A DNA stretch of 64,000 nt from Burkholderia vietnamiensis LMG 10929 (GCF_000959445.1 NZ_CP009630.1:1612001-1676000); one strand, 5' to 3'. Positions 8,540-18,766 are shown, counted from the first letter of the stretch. Program-made: numbers and translations. The notes: generated by a model not told the origin, from the letters alone.

Positions 8540-8802
8540 TTCGTCAGTGATCCGGGAAGTGCCGCGCAGCACGTTGCATTCCCGGCGGATGAACCCCATG
8601 GTCGCGCAACGATCGAGCGCGCGGGCCGCACCGCGACGCTTTCATCGCCTGAGCCGATGCGCTCGCATGCGCCGCCTGGGTTGCCCCATTCGCGCCCGCT
8701 CGCCGCCGATGGAACTATTCGGTTCCGGTCGCGATCATGTTAACGTCCGTCCATCGTCCAGACCGCCGGGCCGCATCCGAATGCGCGCCCGCATGCCCAT
8801 CC

Positions 8803-11289
8803 ATGCGACATTTCCTGCTCGGCTGGCTGCTCGCCGCCGTCGTCTCCATTGCCCATGCGGCCGCCCCGGCCTCGGCTCCCGCTGCCGCGTCCGCCGCGTC
8901 GGGCGCCGTGCCTGCGTTGACGCCGCAACAGGCGCAACAGGCGCTCTCCGTGCTGCAAAACCCGCGCGAGCGCGAACAGGTCGAAACGACGCTGCGCGCG
9001 ATCGCCGCCGTCGGCGTACTGAGCACGCCAGCGTTGCCGGCGAGCGCGGCGGCGCCGGCCAGCGCTGCGTCGGCGGCCGCGCCCGCCGCGCTCACGACCA
9101 ACGGGCTCGCGTCGATGCTGGTGCGCCAGGGCTCGCACTGGGCCGGCGAAATCGGCGACGCGCTGAACGAATCGCTGCGCTCGCTGCTCGACGTCGCTTC
9201 GGTCGGCAACTGGTGGCACGAACGGCTGGTACGCGCCGACGAACGTGCGGACCTGCTGCACGCGCTCCTGACCATCGTCGCCGTGCTCGTGCCGGCATTG
9301 GGCGCCGAATGGCTCGCGAGAAGGCTGCTGCGACGCACGCTGCGCGCATTGGGCGCGCGTCGCGCCGAGTCGTCGCGACGGGCCGACGCCGCGCCGTCCG
9401 ACACGGAGCCGCCCGAGTCGACCGAGTTGCCCGAGTCGATCGACCCCGCCGCGTCGACACCGCTCGCGGCCGGCACCCCGAGCGCCTCGAGCGTATCGAG
9501 CACGTCCGCCACGCCCGAGACGCAAAGCCGCGGCCACGCGCGGCGCCATACGACGCTGCTGCACCGGATGCCGCGCGCGCTGGTCAGTCTGGTGGTGCGC
9601 GCGGTGCCGCTGCTGGTGTTCGCCGGCGTCGCGAGCCTGACGATGTCGGTGCTCGACGGCGACGGCACGCCGACCGACACCGCGCTCGGCTCGCTGATCG
9701 ACATCTACGTGATCTGCCGCCTCGTGACGATCGTCAGCCGCTTGTTTTTCCAGCCCGATGCGCGACAACTGCGGCTGCTGCACATCAGCGACGCGTGGGC
9801 CGCGTACGCGCAGCGCGCGATCGCGCGGATCGCGATCGTCGTCGGCATCTGTACGGCCGCGATCGAGCTCGCCGCGAGCTTCGGCCTCAGCGAGGCCGGC
9901 CACGTCGCGCTGCTGAAAGCGGTCGCGCTCGTCGGCCACCTGATGATCTCCGCGCTGATCCTGCGATGCCGGCAGCCGGTCGCCGCGCGCATCCGTGCGA
10001 CCGGCGACGAGCACCGCGCGTTCGCGATGTTCTCCCACGCGCTCGCCGACGCGTGGGCGCCCGTCGCGGTGTTCGCCGTGATGGCACTGTGGTTCGTGTG
10101 GGCGCTCGACGTCCACAACGGCTACCGCGTGCTGATCGCGCTCGGCGGCCGCTCGATCGCGGTGATGATCGGCATGCGGATCGTATCGATCGTCGTGTTC
10201 GGCGCGCTCGCGCGGCTGTTCCAGCGCCGCGACGACGACCGTACGCTCGTCCATCTGCACGCGTACCGCTACTACCCGCTGCTGCGCAGGATCGTGTCGA
10301 CGGTGATTGCGATCGTGACCGTCGTGCTGCTGCTGCAGATCTGGGGCGTGCCGATCTTCCATGCGTTCAAGACCGGCACGATCGGCCATCGGCTGGCGTC
10401 CGCGCTGATGACGATCGCGATCGCGGCGCTCGTCGCGCTGTTCGTCTGGGAGGCCGCCAACATCGCGATCGAGCGCCGCCTGCAGCAGTGGACGCGGGAA
10501 GGCAATCTCGTGCGCGCCGCGCGGCTGCGCACGCTGCTGCCGATGCTGCGCTCGCTGCTGTTGATCATGATCGCGCTGGTCGTCGTGCTGACCGGCCTCA
10601 GCCAGATCGGCGTGAACATCGGCCCGCTGCTCGCCGGCGCCAGCATCTTCGGCGTCGCGCTCGGCTTCGGCTCGCAGAAGCTCGTGCAGGACTTCATCAC
10701 CGGTATCTTCCTGCTGATGGAGAACGCGATGCAGGTGGGCGACTGGGTCACGCTCGCCGGCGTGTCGGGTACGGTCGAATACCTGTCGATCCGCACCGTG
10801 CGGCTGCGCGGCGGCGACGGCTCGCTGTACACGATCCCGTTCAGTTCGGTCACGACCGTCAACAATACGAATCGCGGGCTCGGCAACGCGGCCGTCAAGG
10901 TCAGCATCGCGTACGGCCAGGACATCGATCCGGCAATCGCGACGCTGAAGGAGATCGGCGCCGCGCTGCGCGACGATCCGAACTACAAGGACGGCATTCT
11001 GTCGGATTTCAGCTACTGGGGCGTCGATCAGGTCGATGGCGCGACCGTCACGCTCGCCGGGCAGATCCAGTGCAAGGATTCGGCACGCTGGGGCGTGCAG
11101 CGCGAGTTCAACCGGCGCATCGCGGTGCTGTTCCGCGAACGCGGCATCCGCATTGCGAACCCGCAGCGCAGCGTGGTCGCGTATGACGCGGGCGCACAAC
11201 GCGGCGGCGCTGACGGCGCCGAAGGCCCGGATACGGCTGCCGCCCCATCGGCCGCGGTCAATCCGCCACCGCGGCCCGCACCGCAGTGA
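8803..11289 (+). CDS. Large MscS-family mechanosensitive channel (YbiO/MscK-like)
   Basis: An 828-residue inner-membrane channel. A signal peptide (MRHFLLGWLLAAVVSIAHA) precedes an Ala/Pro-rich and amphipathic periplasmic stretch, a charged low-complexity linker (around residues 190-240), and many transmembrane helices. The C-terminal MscS core is intact: pore helix GPLLAGASIFGVALGFGSQK, then the beta domain with LMENAMQVGDWV, GTVEYLSIRTVRLR, and IPFSSVTTVNNTNRG. It should release solutes on hypo-osmotic shock. It is longer than E. coli YbiO (741 aa). The in-frame upstream extension to 8737 was rejected because the signal peptide starts at 8803; no clear Shine-Dalgarno is visible. Confidence 0.9.
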   Translation: MRHFLLGWLLAAVVSIAHAAAPASAPAAASAASGAVPALTPQQAQQALSVLQNPREREQVETTLRAIAAVGVLSTPALPASAAAPASAASAAAPAALTTNGLASMLVRQGSHWAGEIGDALNESLRSLLDVASVGNWWHERLVRADERADLLHALLTIVAVLVPALGAEWLARRLLRRTLRALGARRAESSRRADAAPSDTEPPESTELPESIDPAASTPLAAGTPSASSVSSTSATPETQSRGHARRHTTLLHRMPRALVSLVVRAVPLLVFAGVASLTMSVLDGDGTPTDTALGSLIDIYVICRLVTIVSRLFFQPDARQLRLLHISDAWAAYAQRAIARIAIVVGICTAAIELAASFGLSEAGHVALLKAVALVGHLMISALILRCRQPVAARIRATGDEHRAFAMFSHALADAWAPVAVFAVMALWFVWALDVHNGYRVLIALGGRSIAVMIGMRIVSIVVFGALARLFQRRDDDRTLVHLHAYRYYPLLRRIVSTVIAIVTVVLLLQIWGVPIFHAFKTGTIGHRLASALMTIAIAALVALFVWEAANIAIERRLQQWTREGNLVRAARLRTLLPMLRSLLLIMIALVVVLTGLSQIGVNIGPLLAGASIFGVALGFGSQKLVQDFITGIFLLMENAMQVGDWVTLAGVSGTVEYLSIRTVRLRGGDGSLYTIPFSSVTTVNNTNRGLGNAAVKVSIAYGQDIDPAIATLKEIGAALRDDPNYKDGILSDFSYWGVDQVDGATVTLAGQIQCKDSARWGVQREFNRRIAVLFRERGIRIANPQRSVVAYDAGAQRGGADGAEGPDTAAAPSAAVNPPPRPAPQ

Positions 11290-11396
11290 TCCGCGCCGGG
11301 CGCGACGCGCGCGTGCCCGGATGCGCGCCGTCCCGCCCGGCACTCTGCCGAGCCGGCTGTCCACGCACGTTTCACGCACGTTTCACGCACGCCGCG

Positions 11397-12947
11397 TCAC
11401 AGCTGCGATTCGATCGGGAACAAGCCGAGAAACCACACCTCGACGCGTCGTGCCGTCGACACTTCCGGCTCGTGGTCGAATTCGGTCACCTTGCCGTCCT
11501 CGTCGGTCTGAATCCACTCGAGGCGCCGTGTGCCGGACGGATCGGTCGTCGCTTCGACCCGCCACGCGATGCGATCGAGCCGCGGCTCCAGGTCCGCCGC
11601 GACTTGTGCCGCGAGCGCCGGGCTCTCGCAGTAAACGCCGATCTCGGTATTGAGCCTCAGCGAGCGCGGGTCGAGATTCATCGAGCCGATGAACACGCTC
11701 TTGCGATCGAACACATAGGTCTTCGCATGCAGCGACGCGCGCGACGAGCCGATGATCAGCCGCTTCGAAATGCTCTTGTCGCCTGACGGCCGGCGCTCGT
11801 ACAGCCGCACGCCCGCTTCCACCAGCTCGCGTCGATAGCGCCGGTAACCGGCGTGTACGGCCGCGACGTCGGTCGATGCGAGCGAGTTGGTCAGGATCGT
11901 CACGCGGACGCCGCGCGCGGTGAGCGCGCGCAGCCGTTCGATCATCGCCGCGCCCGGCACCAGATACGGCGACACGATCAACAGGTCGTGCTCGGGCCGC
12001 AGCGCCAGCGCGCGCAACTGCGGCAGCAGGTGCCCTTCGCTGTCGTTCGGCGCGCGTGCGATCTTCGCCGGATCGTCATACAGCACGGTCGCGCGTCCCC
12101 ACGACAGCTCCGTGCCTTCGCCATGCACGATCCGGTCGAGCCGCTCGCGCGCTTCGAGCACGTACGGGTTGTCCTCCATCGCACGCAGATAATCGCGCAG
12201 CCGCTCGCGCTCGCGATCGAGGCTGCCCGGCGTCGCGTCGTGCCCGACCAGCGCGCCGACGGAATACGCATACGGCGAATTCCAGAACGTATCGAACTCG
12301 GTCGAGATGTCGTTGACCACGCGGCCATGCACGACCACGTCGAGATCGCCGAACTCGAGCATCGACGACGCGCCGAAATACTCGTCGCCGATATTGCGGC
12401 CGCCGATGATCGCCGCCTGGTTGTCGGCGATCATCGCCTTGTTGTGCATGCGCCGGTTGACCCGCGAGAATTCGAGCACCGTGCCGATCTTCTTGAACTC
12501 GCGCGTCGCGACCGGATTGAACAGACGGATCTCGATGTGCGGATGCGAGCTGATTTCGAGCAGCTTGCGGTCGTCGGCGTTGGTGCCGAGATCGTCGAGC
12601 AGCACACGCACGCGCACGCCGCGATCGGCGGCCCGGATGATCGCGTCCGCGAGCGCGTGACCGGTCAGATCGTCGTGCCAGATGTAGTACTGAAGGTCGA
12701 GCGAACGATCGGCACGATCGGCGAGCAGCACGCGCGCATCGAGTGCGTCGACCGGATCGCTGAGCAGATGAAACGCGTCCTGCCCAGGGTGGGCGGCGGC
12801 CTGCGCGCGGAACGCGACGCCGAGGCGCGTGTTGCCGGTATCGGTGTAGGCATGCGTCGGCGTGCGGTCGACCTGCGGCGGCAGGCTCGCGCACGCGGCA
12901 AGCATCAGCAACGAGAGAATCGCACCCCACGAACGCAGCATGGTCAT
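11397..12947 (-). CDS. Phospholipase D/cardiolipin synthase-family lipoprotein (ClsC-like)
   Basis: 516 residues. A lipobox LAAC (Cys 19) indicates membrane anchoring in the periplasm. There are two HKD half-sites: H168-K170-D175 followed by GGRNIGDEY, and H407-K409-D414 followed by GSMNLDPRS. These make a phosphatidyltransferase or phospholipase D fold. The arrangement resembles ClsC/YmdC (473 aa), which makes cardiolipin from two different phospholipids; a secreted phospholipase role is the alternative. The N-terminal YYIWHDDLTGHALADAII also fits. The start is taken at MTM just before the signal sequence; the frame stays open for 260 codons upstream without signal-like features. It diverges from the NERD gene across 250 bp. 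Confidence 0.85.
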   Translation of the reverse strand: MTMLRSWGAILSLLMLAACASLPPQVDRTPTHAYTDTGNTRLGVAFRAQAAAHPGQDAFHLLSDPVDALDARVLLADRADRSLDLQYYIWHDDLTGHALADAIIRAADRGVRVRVLLDDLGTNADDRKLLEISSHPHIEIRLFNPVATREFKKIGTVLEFSRVNRRMHNKAMIADNQAAIIGGRNIGDEYFGASSMLEFGDLDVVVHGRVVNDISTEFDTFWNSPYAYSVGALVGHDATPGSLDRERERLRDYLRAMEDNPYVLEARERLDRIVHGEGTELSWGRATVLYDDPAKIARAPNDSEGHLLPQLRALALRPEHDLLIVSPYLVPGAAMIERLRALTARGVRVTILTNSLASTDVAAVHAGYRRYRRELVEAGVRLYERRPSGDKSISKRLIIGSSRASLHAKTYVFDRKSVFIGSMNLDPRSLRLNTEIGVYCESPALAAQVAADLEPRLDRIAWRVEATTDPSGTRRLEWIQTDEDGKVTEFDHEPEVSTARRVEVWFLGLFPIESQL

Positions 12948-13199
12948 GATGGACGCCCGCCGTCGGGCGAAATCGGTTTGTGTTTGTTCCGGCTGACGGA
13001 TGAAACGCGGCGCCGGCTGCGTCATAGGATACTTGATTGCGATCGCGCCGCTCCCGACATTTCTCGATGGAAACGTTGCCAGCGGATGCGGTGGCGGCCG
13101 CGCGCGGCGAGCCGCCGCCGATCCCGCGAATCGTGCTTGAATACGGTCCGGGGCCAACCGTTCAGCGGCAGCAAATGCTGCCGCGCGATCGAATCGACA

Positions 13200-14522
13200 A
13201 TGCACAATATCGAACTTTATTTCGGCAGCACCGAGGAACTGAATTCGTCGGAGCAGCAGGCGCTCGAGCGCGTCGTTCGCTGGCTCGCGGAACACGAACA
13301 GGCGGCGGTCATCCTCTGCGACATCTCGGTCAACGGGCGACAGGTCGACATCCTCGTCGGCACCGAGACGACGACGTTGCAACTCGAAGTCAAAGGCTTC
13401 CGCGCGCCCGTCACCGGTCAGGAAAACGGCGAATGGACGCTTAACTACGCCGACGGATCGACCAGGCGCGTGGGCAATGGTTACCTGCAGGCGCTGCGCA
13501 ACAACCAGGCGTTGCGCAACGCGATGTCGGAACATCGGCCCGACGGCGAAGCGGTCTCCTATCCGAAAGGCGCGGTGTTGTTCGAACCGGAAATCCCGCC
13601 GAGATCGAATCTGCGCATTCACGTCGATCCGCGCGTCGAGATCTGCGGCGCCGACGCGCTCGAGCTCCTGCTGTCGACGCGCGGCCGCGAACCGTGGCCG
13701 CTGGCGTGGCTGCGTGCGTTCGCGCACGAGCGCGAGCTGATTCCGCAGGCGATACCGGTCGCCACGACCGCGCGAACCGTCGAGCGCGCCAGCGCGCCGA
13801 CTTGGGAGGTGGTCGCGATGCCGGTCGCGAGCATCGTAAAGGCAGCCGAAGCGGTGGAAGCCGCTGAGCCGGCATCATCGCGCGCACCTGCACCGGTGCT
13901 GCCCGCGTCGCGGGCAGCCGACGAAAACACAACGTTCACCGTCGCGCCGCGGCCGGCAGCCGAGCGCGGCCACGTCTCGCAGGACACCGCGCGGCACGCG
14001 CCGTTGGCGACGGCGCGCACCGGCGGACACACGCCGTTCGGCTCCGGCGACGCAATCGCGCGGCGACCGAAACGGCGCCGCACCGTGCTGCGCTATGCGT
14101 CGGTGGCGATCGCCGCAGCCGCCATCGCCTATGCGGCCGCCCATCGGCATCGGGCCGCCACCGTCGCTGCGACGCCCGCAGCGGCGTCGCAGCCGGTCGG
14201 ACACACAGCACGTGCGCCGGCGAAGGCGCCGCGCGGCGAGCGCCACGGTGCCGTGCGGCAGGCCGCGCATGAATCGCGCGCACCGGTGGCGTCGGCTTCG
14301 CCGAACGATACGGTCACTGCGGCGCACACGCGCGCTGACGAGACACGCGCGCCCGTTGCGGCCGTCGCCGCGATGGCCGCGCCGGCCACGTCGGCGATCA
14401 CCTGTCCCGCAGGCGTCGACCGCCTCGGATGCAACGGCAGGACCGGCACGCTCGCCGCCCCCGAATGTCCGCCCGCGTTCCACGCGCAGGGCAACACCTG
14501 TGTTCGCGATCGGGAAAACTGA
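13200..14522 (+). CDS. NERD-domain (nuclease-related) membrane protein with Cys-containing C-terminus
   Basis: 440 residues. Residues 1-180 look like a NERD domain, a PD-(D/E)xK-type nuclease fold: NGRQVDILV with Asp 50, then LQLEVKGF with Glu 63 and Lys 65, the expected D...ExK spacing. A disordered Ala/Pro-rich linker (190-290), a basic KRRR stop-transfer patch and a single membrane helix (about 297-315) follow. Then comes another low-complexity stretch and a C-terminal CPAGVDRLGC...CPPAF...TC module with four cysteines, probably periplasmic. This suggests a cytosolic nuclease-like domain tethered to the membrane. Function unknown; DNA processing or defence is speculation. Weak ribosome-binding site. 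Confidence 0.7.
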   Translation: MHNIELYFGSTEELNSSEQQALERVVRWLAEHEQAAVILCDISVNGRQVDILVGTETTTLQLEVKGFRAPVTGQENGEWTLNYADGSTRRVGNGYLQALRNNQALRNAMSEHRPDGEAVSYPKGAVLFEPEIPPRSNLRIHVDPRVEICGADALELLLSTRGREPWPLAWLRAFAHERELIPQAIPVATTARTVERASAPTWEVVAMPVASIVKAAEAVEAAEPASSRAPAPVLPASRAADENTTFTVAPRPAAERGHVSQDTARHAPLATARTGGHTPFGSGDAIARRPKRRRTVLRYASVAIAAAAIAYAAAHRHRAATVAATPAAASQPVGHTARAPAKAPRGERHGAVRQAAHESRAPVASASPNDTVTAAHTRADETRAPVAAVAAMAAPATSAITCPAGVDRLGCNGRTGTLAAPECPPAFHAQGNTCVRDREN

Positions 14523-15094
14523 TCGGGCGATACCGATTTCTGAAACGGGAATTTCGGGGCCGAGATTCGTCGGCACCTCGAACCACAAGCAGGATAGCTA
14601 AGGCCAAGCGGACAGAATTCCGTCCGCCTCCGAACGCGAGCGATTTCATCGCACCTCGATCATCCCAAGCATGCCCAACCACCGATAAGCCGGCCAGGTT
14701 CGAATGTTTCAGATATACGCAATTCGATCGGCATTGTTTTAATTTCGATTGGATTTTCCTCTTTTGCACACCTTGTCATCCGGCATTTCATTTCCTATAA
14801 ATCACTGGTATCAAATCGATCGACAATAAAACAGCGATACCCGAGACCACCACACAGAAGGAAATCGAATCCTGGGCCTTCCATGAAGCCATGCTCCCGC
14901 ATGTCCCGCCGTCGCGGACGTGAGCATCGGCGTCGTCCGCCGCCATGGTCGATCCGCTATTGCCGAGCCAGATCGGAGCACCACGAAATTCGCCGGAATC
15001 GCGGCCTTTGACGATGCCGGCGCGCATGCGTCCGCGGCGCATGCAGCTGTTCTCGAAGGCACGGGGAAGCATCCAACCTCTTCAAGGTGAAAAA
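14523..15094. other. AT-rich intergenic region
   Basis: 570 bp in which several stretches (for example 14700-14830) are clearly AT-richer than the rest of the window, a sign of foreign or promoter DNA. No full gene is supported. On the minus strand a 35-codon frame ending at 14788 encodes a short hydrophobic C-terminus but lacks a ribosome-binding site. Confidence 0.5.
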
Positions 15095-15535
15095 ATGAAC
15101 CTCAATCCGATTGAAAACCAGCCGCACGGGACCTTTGCCGAATTCGCCAATACCGTCCCTGTTTCTGCCCGCGCCGTCGATACATTCAAAATGGCGCTCT
15201 ATCACGATGGCGTGCAGTTGGGCTGGCTGGGGCAAAACAGCGGCGAATGGGCCATTCTGGTCGATTCCGCCGCGAAAGCGCTGACGCTCGAACAGTACCC
15301 TTATAACGGCGTGACGTATTACCGGATTCTCGGCACCAGCCGGTATATGTCGGTCAGCAACAATGCCTACGTCGGTTTTTATAACTGGATCGGCGCGCGC
15401 GGCTGGACGCGGCAAGGCTCGGTTTTGATTTCCGATTTCAATCACCAGAAACTCTCGGTCTATTCGAAGGACAACGCGTATTTATATGCGTGGGACGCGT
15501 ACACCGTGCTCGATGTGAAGTTCGACGAGCAATAA
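15095..15535 (+). CDS. Unrecognised beta-rich, aromatic-rich small protein next to the patatin
   Basis: 146 residues, no signal peptide and no membrane segment. The sequence is rich in Tyr, Trp and Gly with short alternating strands (MALYHDGVQLGWLGQ, NGVTYYRILGTSRYMSVS, YVGFYNWIG, SVYSKDNAYLYAWD), which suggests an all-beta fold. A lectin-like or pore-type binding domain is possible, but I do not recognise the family. AAGGTG lies 5 nt before the ATG, so expression is credible. Codon use and base composition are less GC-biased than in the neighbours, and the gene follows an AT-rich gap, suggesting transfer. The patatin gene starts 138 bp downstream on the same strand, so the two may be co-expressed. 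Confidence 0.7.
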   Translation: MNLNPIENQPHGTFAEFANTVPVSARAVDTFKMALYHDGVQLGWLGQNSGEWAILVDSAAKALTLEQYPYNGVTYYRILGTSRYMSVSNNAYVGFYNWIGARGWTRQGSVLISDFNHQKLSVYSKDNAYLYAWDAYTVLDVKFDEQ

Positions 15536-15673
15536 CGCAGAACGCTTCGTCCGTTTGCTCGAATTTCCGGCTTCAACCCAGCGCAGGAAGCAGGCGCCCG
15601 CCCGACGACACGGGCGGGACGCCCGCCGGGTTGCGCCGTTCACATTCATCTCACGATCAAGAAAGGCAACACC

Positions 15674-16663
15674 ATGACCTTCAAGATTCTCAGTTGCGAT
15701 GGTGGCGGTATCCGGGGATTGATCACTGCCCTGCTCATCCAGGATCTCGACCGGCGCAGCCAGATCATCGCGCGCGCCGACGGCTTTGCCGGCACCTCGA
15801 CGGGCGGCCTGATCGCCCTCGGGCTTGCGAACGGCGTATCCATTTCCGAGATCGTCGACATCTACAGGACGAAGGGTTCGGTGATCTTTCAGGAAAACGA
15901 CGCATGGCTCGCACAAAAGCAAGCCGTCGAACAGGGCACGGTCTTCGCCGGACCCGGCTTCTTCCAATGCCAGTATGTCAACACCGGGCTGCAGCAGATC
16001 GCCAGATCGCTGGTGGGCAACGGCAGGCTGGCCGATCTGTCGCGCTTCGTCGCAATCAACTCGGCACGCCTGTGGGATCCGTCAGTCAAGAGCTGGGCGC
16101 CGTGCACGCTGTCCAACGGAAACGGCAACACCTATCGCAATGTCAGCCTGTTCGATGCCGCTCTTGCCACGTCGGCTGCACCGACCTATTTCCCGCCGTA
16201 CGAGATCGCCGGGCTCGGCTATTTCGCCGATGGCGGCGTGTTCGCCAACAATCCTTCTTTGTCGGCGATCGCCGAGGCGCTGGCCAGCCGTCGCGCAGGC
16301 AGTCTCGACGACATGCGCCTGCTGTCGCTCGGCACCGGAACCAGCCCGGCGGGCATTCCGCCGAGTGCGGTCGGCAACCCGTTGGACTGGGGCGTTTCGA
16401 CATGGCTGTGGCCGGCCGAAAGCGGGAACGTACCGGCAGCCGCGCTGCTCGGGCTGACGATGGATACGACGGCGATGGTCGCCGCACAACAGGCCGGGCA
16501 GATCCTGAACGCCAACTACCAGCGCGGCAATTTCGTGCTCAGTCAATTCATCGGCCTCGACGACTGGCATAAGGCGCCGGAGCTGGAGAAGGAAACCCAG
16601 GCGTACATGCGCACGGCCGAGTGGCAGCGTGTTTGCCAATGGGTGGAGCAATTCTGGCGCTGA
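15674..16663 (+). CDS. Patatin-like phospholipase
   Basis: 329 residues, a single patatin domain acting as a Ser-Asp dyad lipid acyl hydrolase. Oxyanion motif DGGGIRG at residues 9-15, nucleophile Ser 42 in GTSTGG, catalytic Asp 186 in FADGG. The fold continues through SAAPTYFPPYEI and LLSLGTGTSPAG. There is no signal peptide, so it is either cytosolic or exported by a dedicated route such as type VI secretion; nothing here proves that. AAAGG lies about 8 nt before the ATG. It is probably co-transcribed with the beta-rich protein upstream. It is followed by decayed sequence. Confidence 0.9.
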   Translation: MTFKILSCDGGGIRGLITALLIQDLDRRSQIIARADGFAGTSTGGLIALGLANGVSISEIVDIYRTKGSVIFQENDAWLAQKQAVEQGTVFAGPGFFQCQYVNTGLQQIARSLVGNGRLADLSRFVAINSARLWDPSVKSWAPCTLSNGNGNTYRNVSLFDAALATSAAPTYFPPYEIAGLGYFADGGVFANNPSLSAIAEALASRRAGSLDDMRLLSLGTGTSPAGIPPSAVGNPLDWGVSTWLWPAESGNVPAAALLGLTMDTTAMVAAQQAGQILNANYQRGNFVLSQFIGLDDWHKAPELEKETQAYMRTAEWQRVCQWVEQFWR

Positions 16664-17209
16664 CGATGGCGGCTCGATAGTCAGGCCTCGCCGCGATGCT
16701 TCCGGGGTTCGCAGAGATGTGGACTGAAACCGGGACGATCGGCGGCGGGCCTGCATCGGCATCTCGTTCGTCGCGAAGACCAGTCAGGCGACGCCGCGAC
16801 GCAACATCGGCGCAAACACATCCTTCAGAATCCGCGCGGCCAATGAATCGGGTACTGCGTCCGGCATCGACATGCTGACGTGCCGCAGGCCATCCAAGAT
16901 GCGCGATCACGACGAGCGCGTGATCAGTGGACGAAGCTGCTGTTTCATGGAATCGAGAAGCGGTGGCATGGATCAGCCGCAGCAAGCGAAGTCGAGGTGG
17001 AAGCACCGTCACTATTCGACATGAGGGCGTCCGTCGACATACCTCCGTCGACGAGACAAAAGCGACGCTCGTGCATGCGGCGTTCGGGCTGTTCTCGATC
17101 GCGCGCAGCGTCGGGCTGCTCGCCCGCTGCATCGAGCAGCTGCCCGAGAGTGCCAGCGCCACGCGGCGGCGCTCCACCGTTCGTCCTTTTTTATCGTTGG
17201 TGAAACCCG
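16664..17209. pseudogene. Decayed coding remnants
   Basis: No intact gene in 546 bp. On the plus strand 17072-17160 reads LVHAAFGLFSIARSVGLLARCIEQL, which resembles the C-terminal helix of citrate-synthase-like proteins (pattern FALxRSxGWxAHxxEQ). The frame then runs into the chemoreceptor terminus. On the minus strand about 16790-16900 reads HVSMSMPDAVPDSLAARILK and ends in a stop, like the tail of another protein. Both are isolated fragments; the assignments are tentative. Confidence 0.3.
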
Positions 17210-18766
17210 TCACGCTTCGCCGAGGCGGAATACCGCCACGGCGGCCTTCATCGATTGCGCCTGATGCTCCAGCGCATCCGCGGCGGCGGCGGCCTGCTCG
17301 ACGAGCGCCGCATTCTGCTGCGTGACTTGATCCATCTGGCTCACGGCGATGCCCACCTGCTGTATGCCGGCGCTCTGCTCGCTCGTCGCCGACGTCATTT
17401 CTACCAAGATGGTCGCCACGTTGCGCACGGCGCCCACGATCTCCTCCATCGCCGCGCCCGCTTCGGCCGCGAGCGCGTTGCCGTTTTGCACCTCGTTCAT
17501 CGAGGCGCCGATCAGTTCCTTGATCTCGCGCGCGGCGTTCGCGCTGCGCTGCGCGAGCGTTCGCACCTCGCCCGCGACCACCGCGAAGCCACGCCCCTGT
17601 TCGCCCGCACGCGCCGATTCGACGGCCGCGTTCAGCGCGAGAATGTTGGTCTGGAACGCGATGCTGTCGATCATGTTCGTGATCTCGGCGATCTTGAGCG
17701 CGCTTGCGCTGATGTCCTGCATGGTCCGGACCACGCGGCCGACCACGTCGCCTCCCCGGCGCGCGAGGTCCGCCGTGCCGCTCGCGAGCGCGCTCGCCTC
17801 GGTGGCGTTCGCCGCGTTCTGTCTGACCGTCGAGGTCAGTTCCTCCATGCTCGCGGCGGTTTCCTCGAGCGACGCCGATTGCTGCTCCGTGCGGCTCGAC
17901 AGATCGAGATTGCCGGCGGCGATCTCGCGCGCGGCAGTGTGGATCGCGTCGCAGCTGTCTCGCACGCCGCTCACGGTGCGCGAGAGTCCGTCGAGCATGC
18001 GCCGCATGGCCGCGAAAAGCAGGCCGATTTCGTTGCGGCCCGCCTCCGGCACACGCACGGTCAAATCGTTCGACGCGATGCGGTCGAGCACCGCCACCGC
18101 TTCGCCGAGCGGGCGCGTCACGATGCGCGCGAGCGCGACGTGCGTGATGACCACCAGCGCAAGCGCCAGCCCGACGCCGACCACCACGAAGCCCACAATC
18201 CACTGGTAGCGCGCGTTGCCGTCGTTGAGCGCCTGTTCGGTGAGGGTGTTCGCGAGTGTCTGCAGCTTCTCGACGTTTTGCGAGTACACCATGCCCGCGC
18301 GGGTGACGTCGCGGTCATTGATGGTCACGTAGGCGGCAGTGTCGTTATTGCGCAGCGCGTCGGCCGCGCGCGCGAGCGGCGCGGCGAGCCCGTCCGACGA
18401 CGCCACGAGCTGGCGCTTGAGCTCCGCATCCATGCCGTCGAACGCACTTGCGTCGCGATACGCGCGGGTTTCGCTCGCGGAGCGTTCCAAGGTGCGGTTC
18501 GCGCTCTGCAAGGCCGAATCGCGCGTCGCCGTGTCGTTACGCTCTTTCAGCGCGCTATAGGCGCGCACCAGCGCCGAACGCGTGCGGGTGCTGTCCTTGT
18601 AGGCGTCGTTGACGAGGATGGTTTGCCGCGCAATCTCGTGCAGGCGCTGCGCGTTCGCATTGGCCATCCGCAGCGACACGACGCCGGCGATGCCGCCAAT
18701 CACGATCACCACCCCAAACATCGTCAGTGCCACGAGCAGACTGGCTCGTACCGTCATGTTGCGCAT
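17210..18766 (-). CDS. Methyl-accepting chemotaxis protein
   Basis: 518 residues: first membrane helix (about 8-31), a periplasmic helical ligand-binding domain of the four-helix Tar type (about 32-190), second membrane helix, HAMP, then a long signalling domain. The hairpin tip [20 protein letters not shown] and [20 protein letters not shown] is fully conserved, so it should couple to CheA/CheW. No C-terminal CheR-docking pentapeptide is visible. The start at 18766 is chosen for AGGAAA 6 nt upstream; an in-frame ATG at 18793 lacks this. The ligand is unknown. A half-site of the palindrome at 19.1 kb lies 146 bp upstream. Confidence 0.93.
   Translation of the reverse strand: MRNMTVRASLLVALTMFGVVIVIGGIAGVVSLRMANANAQRLHEIARQTILVNDAYKDSTRTRSALVRAYSALKERNDTATRDSALQSANRTLERSASETRAYRDASAFDGMDAELKRQLVASSDGLAAPLARAADALRNNDTAAYVTINDRDVTRAGMVYSQNVEKLQTLANTLTEQALNDGNARYQWIVGFVVVGVGLALALVVITHVALARIVTRPLGEAVAVLDRIASNDLTVRVPEAGRNEIGLLFAAMRRMLDGLSRTVSGVRDSCDAIHTAAREIAAGNLDLSSRTEQQSASLEETAASMEELTSTVRQNAANATEASALASGTADLARRGGDVVGRVVRTMQDISASALKIAEITNMIDSIAFQTNILALNAAVESARAGEQGRGFAVVAGEVRTLAQRSANAAREIKELIGASMNEVQNGNALAAEAGAAMEEIVGAVRNVATILVEMTSATSEQSAGIQQVGIAVSQMDQVTQQNAALVEQAAAAADALEHQAQSMKAAVAVFRLGEA

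Noticed and set aside
8740..11379. Very long minus-strand open frame (about 879 codons) opposite the MscS gene
   Set aside because: Arg/Gln/His-rich shadow of the real gene, with no recognisable domain; the plus strand carries a clear MscS protein.
12948..13727. 260-codon extension of the phospholipase D frame
   Set aside because: The lipoprotein signal MTMLRSWGAILSLLMLAAC begins at 12947; upstream residues are the antisense of the NERD gene.
14788..14946. Short minus-strand frame ending in a hydrophobic helix (AVLLSIDLIPVIYRK)
   Set aside because: No ribosome-binding site, atypical start and no known family; kept only as a note in the AT-rich gap.
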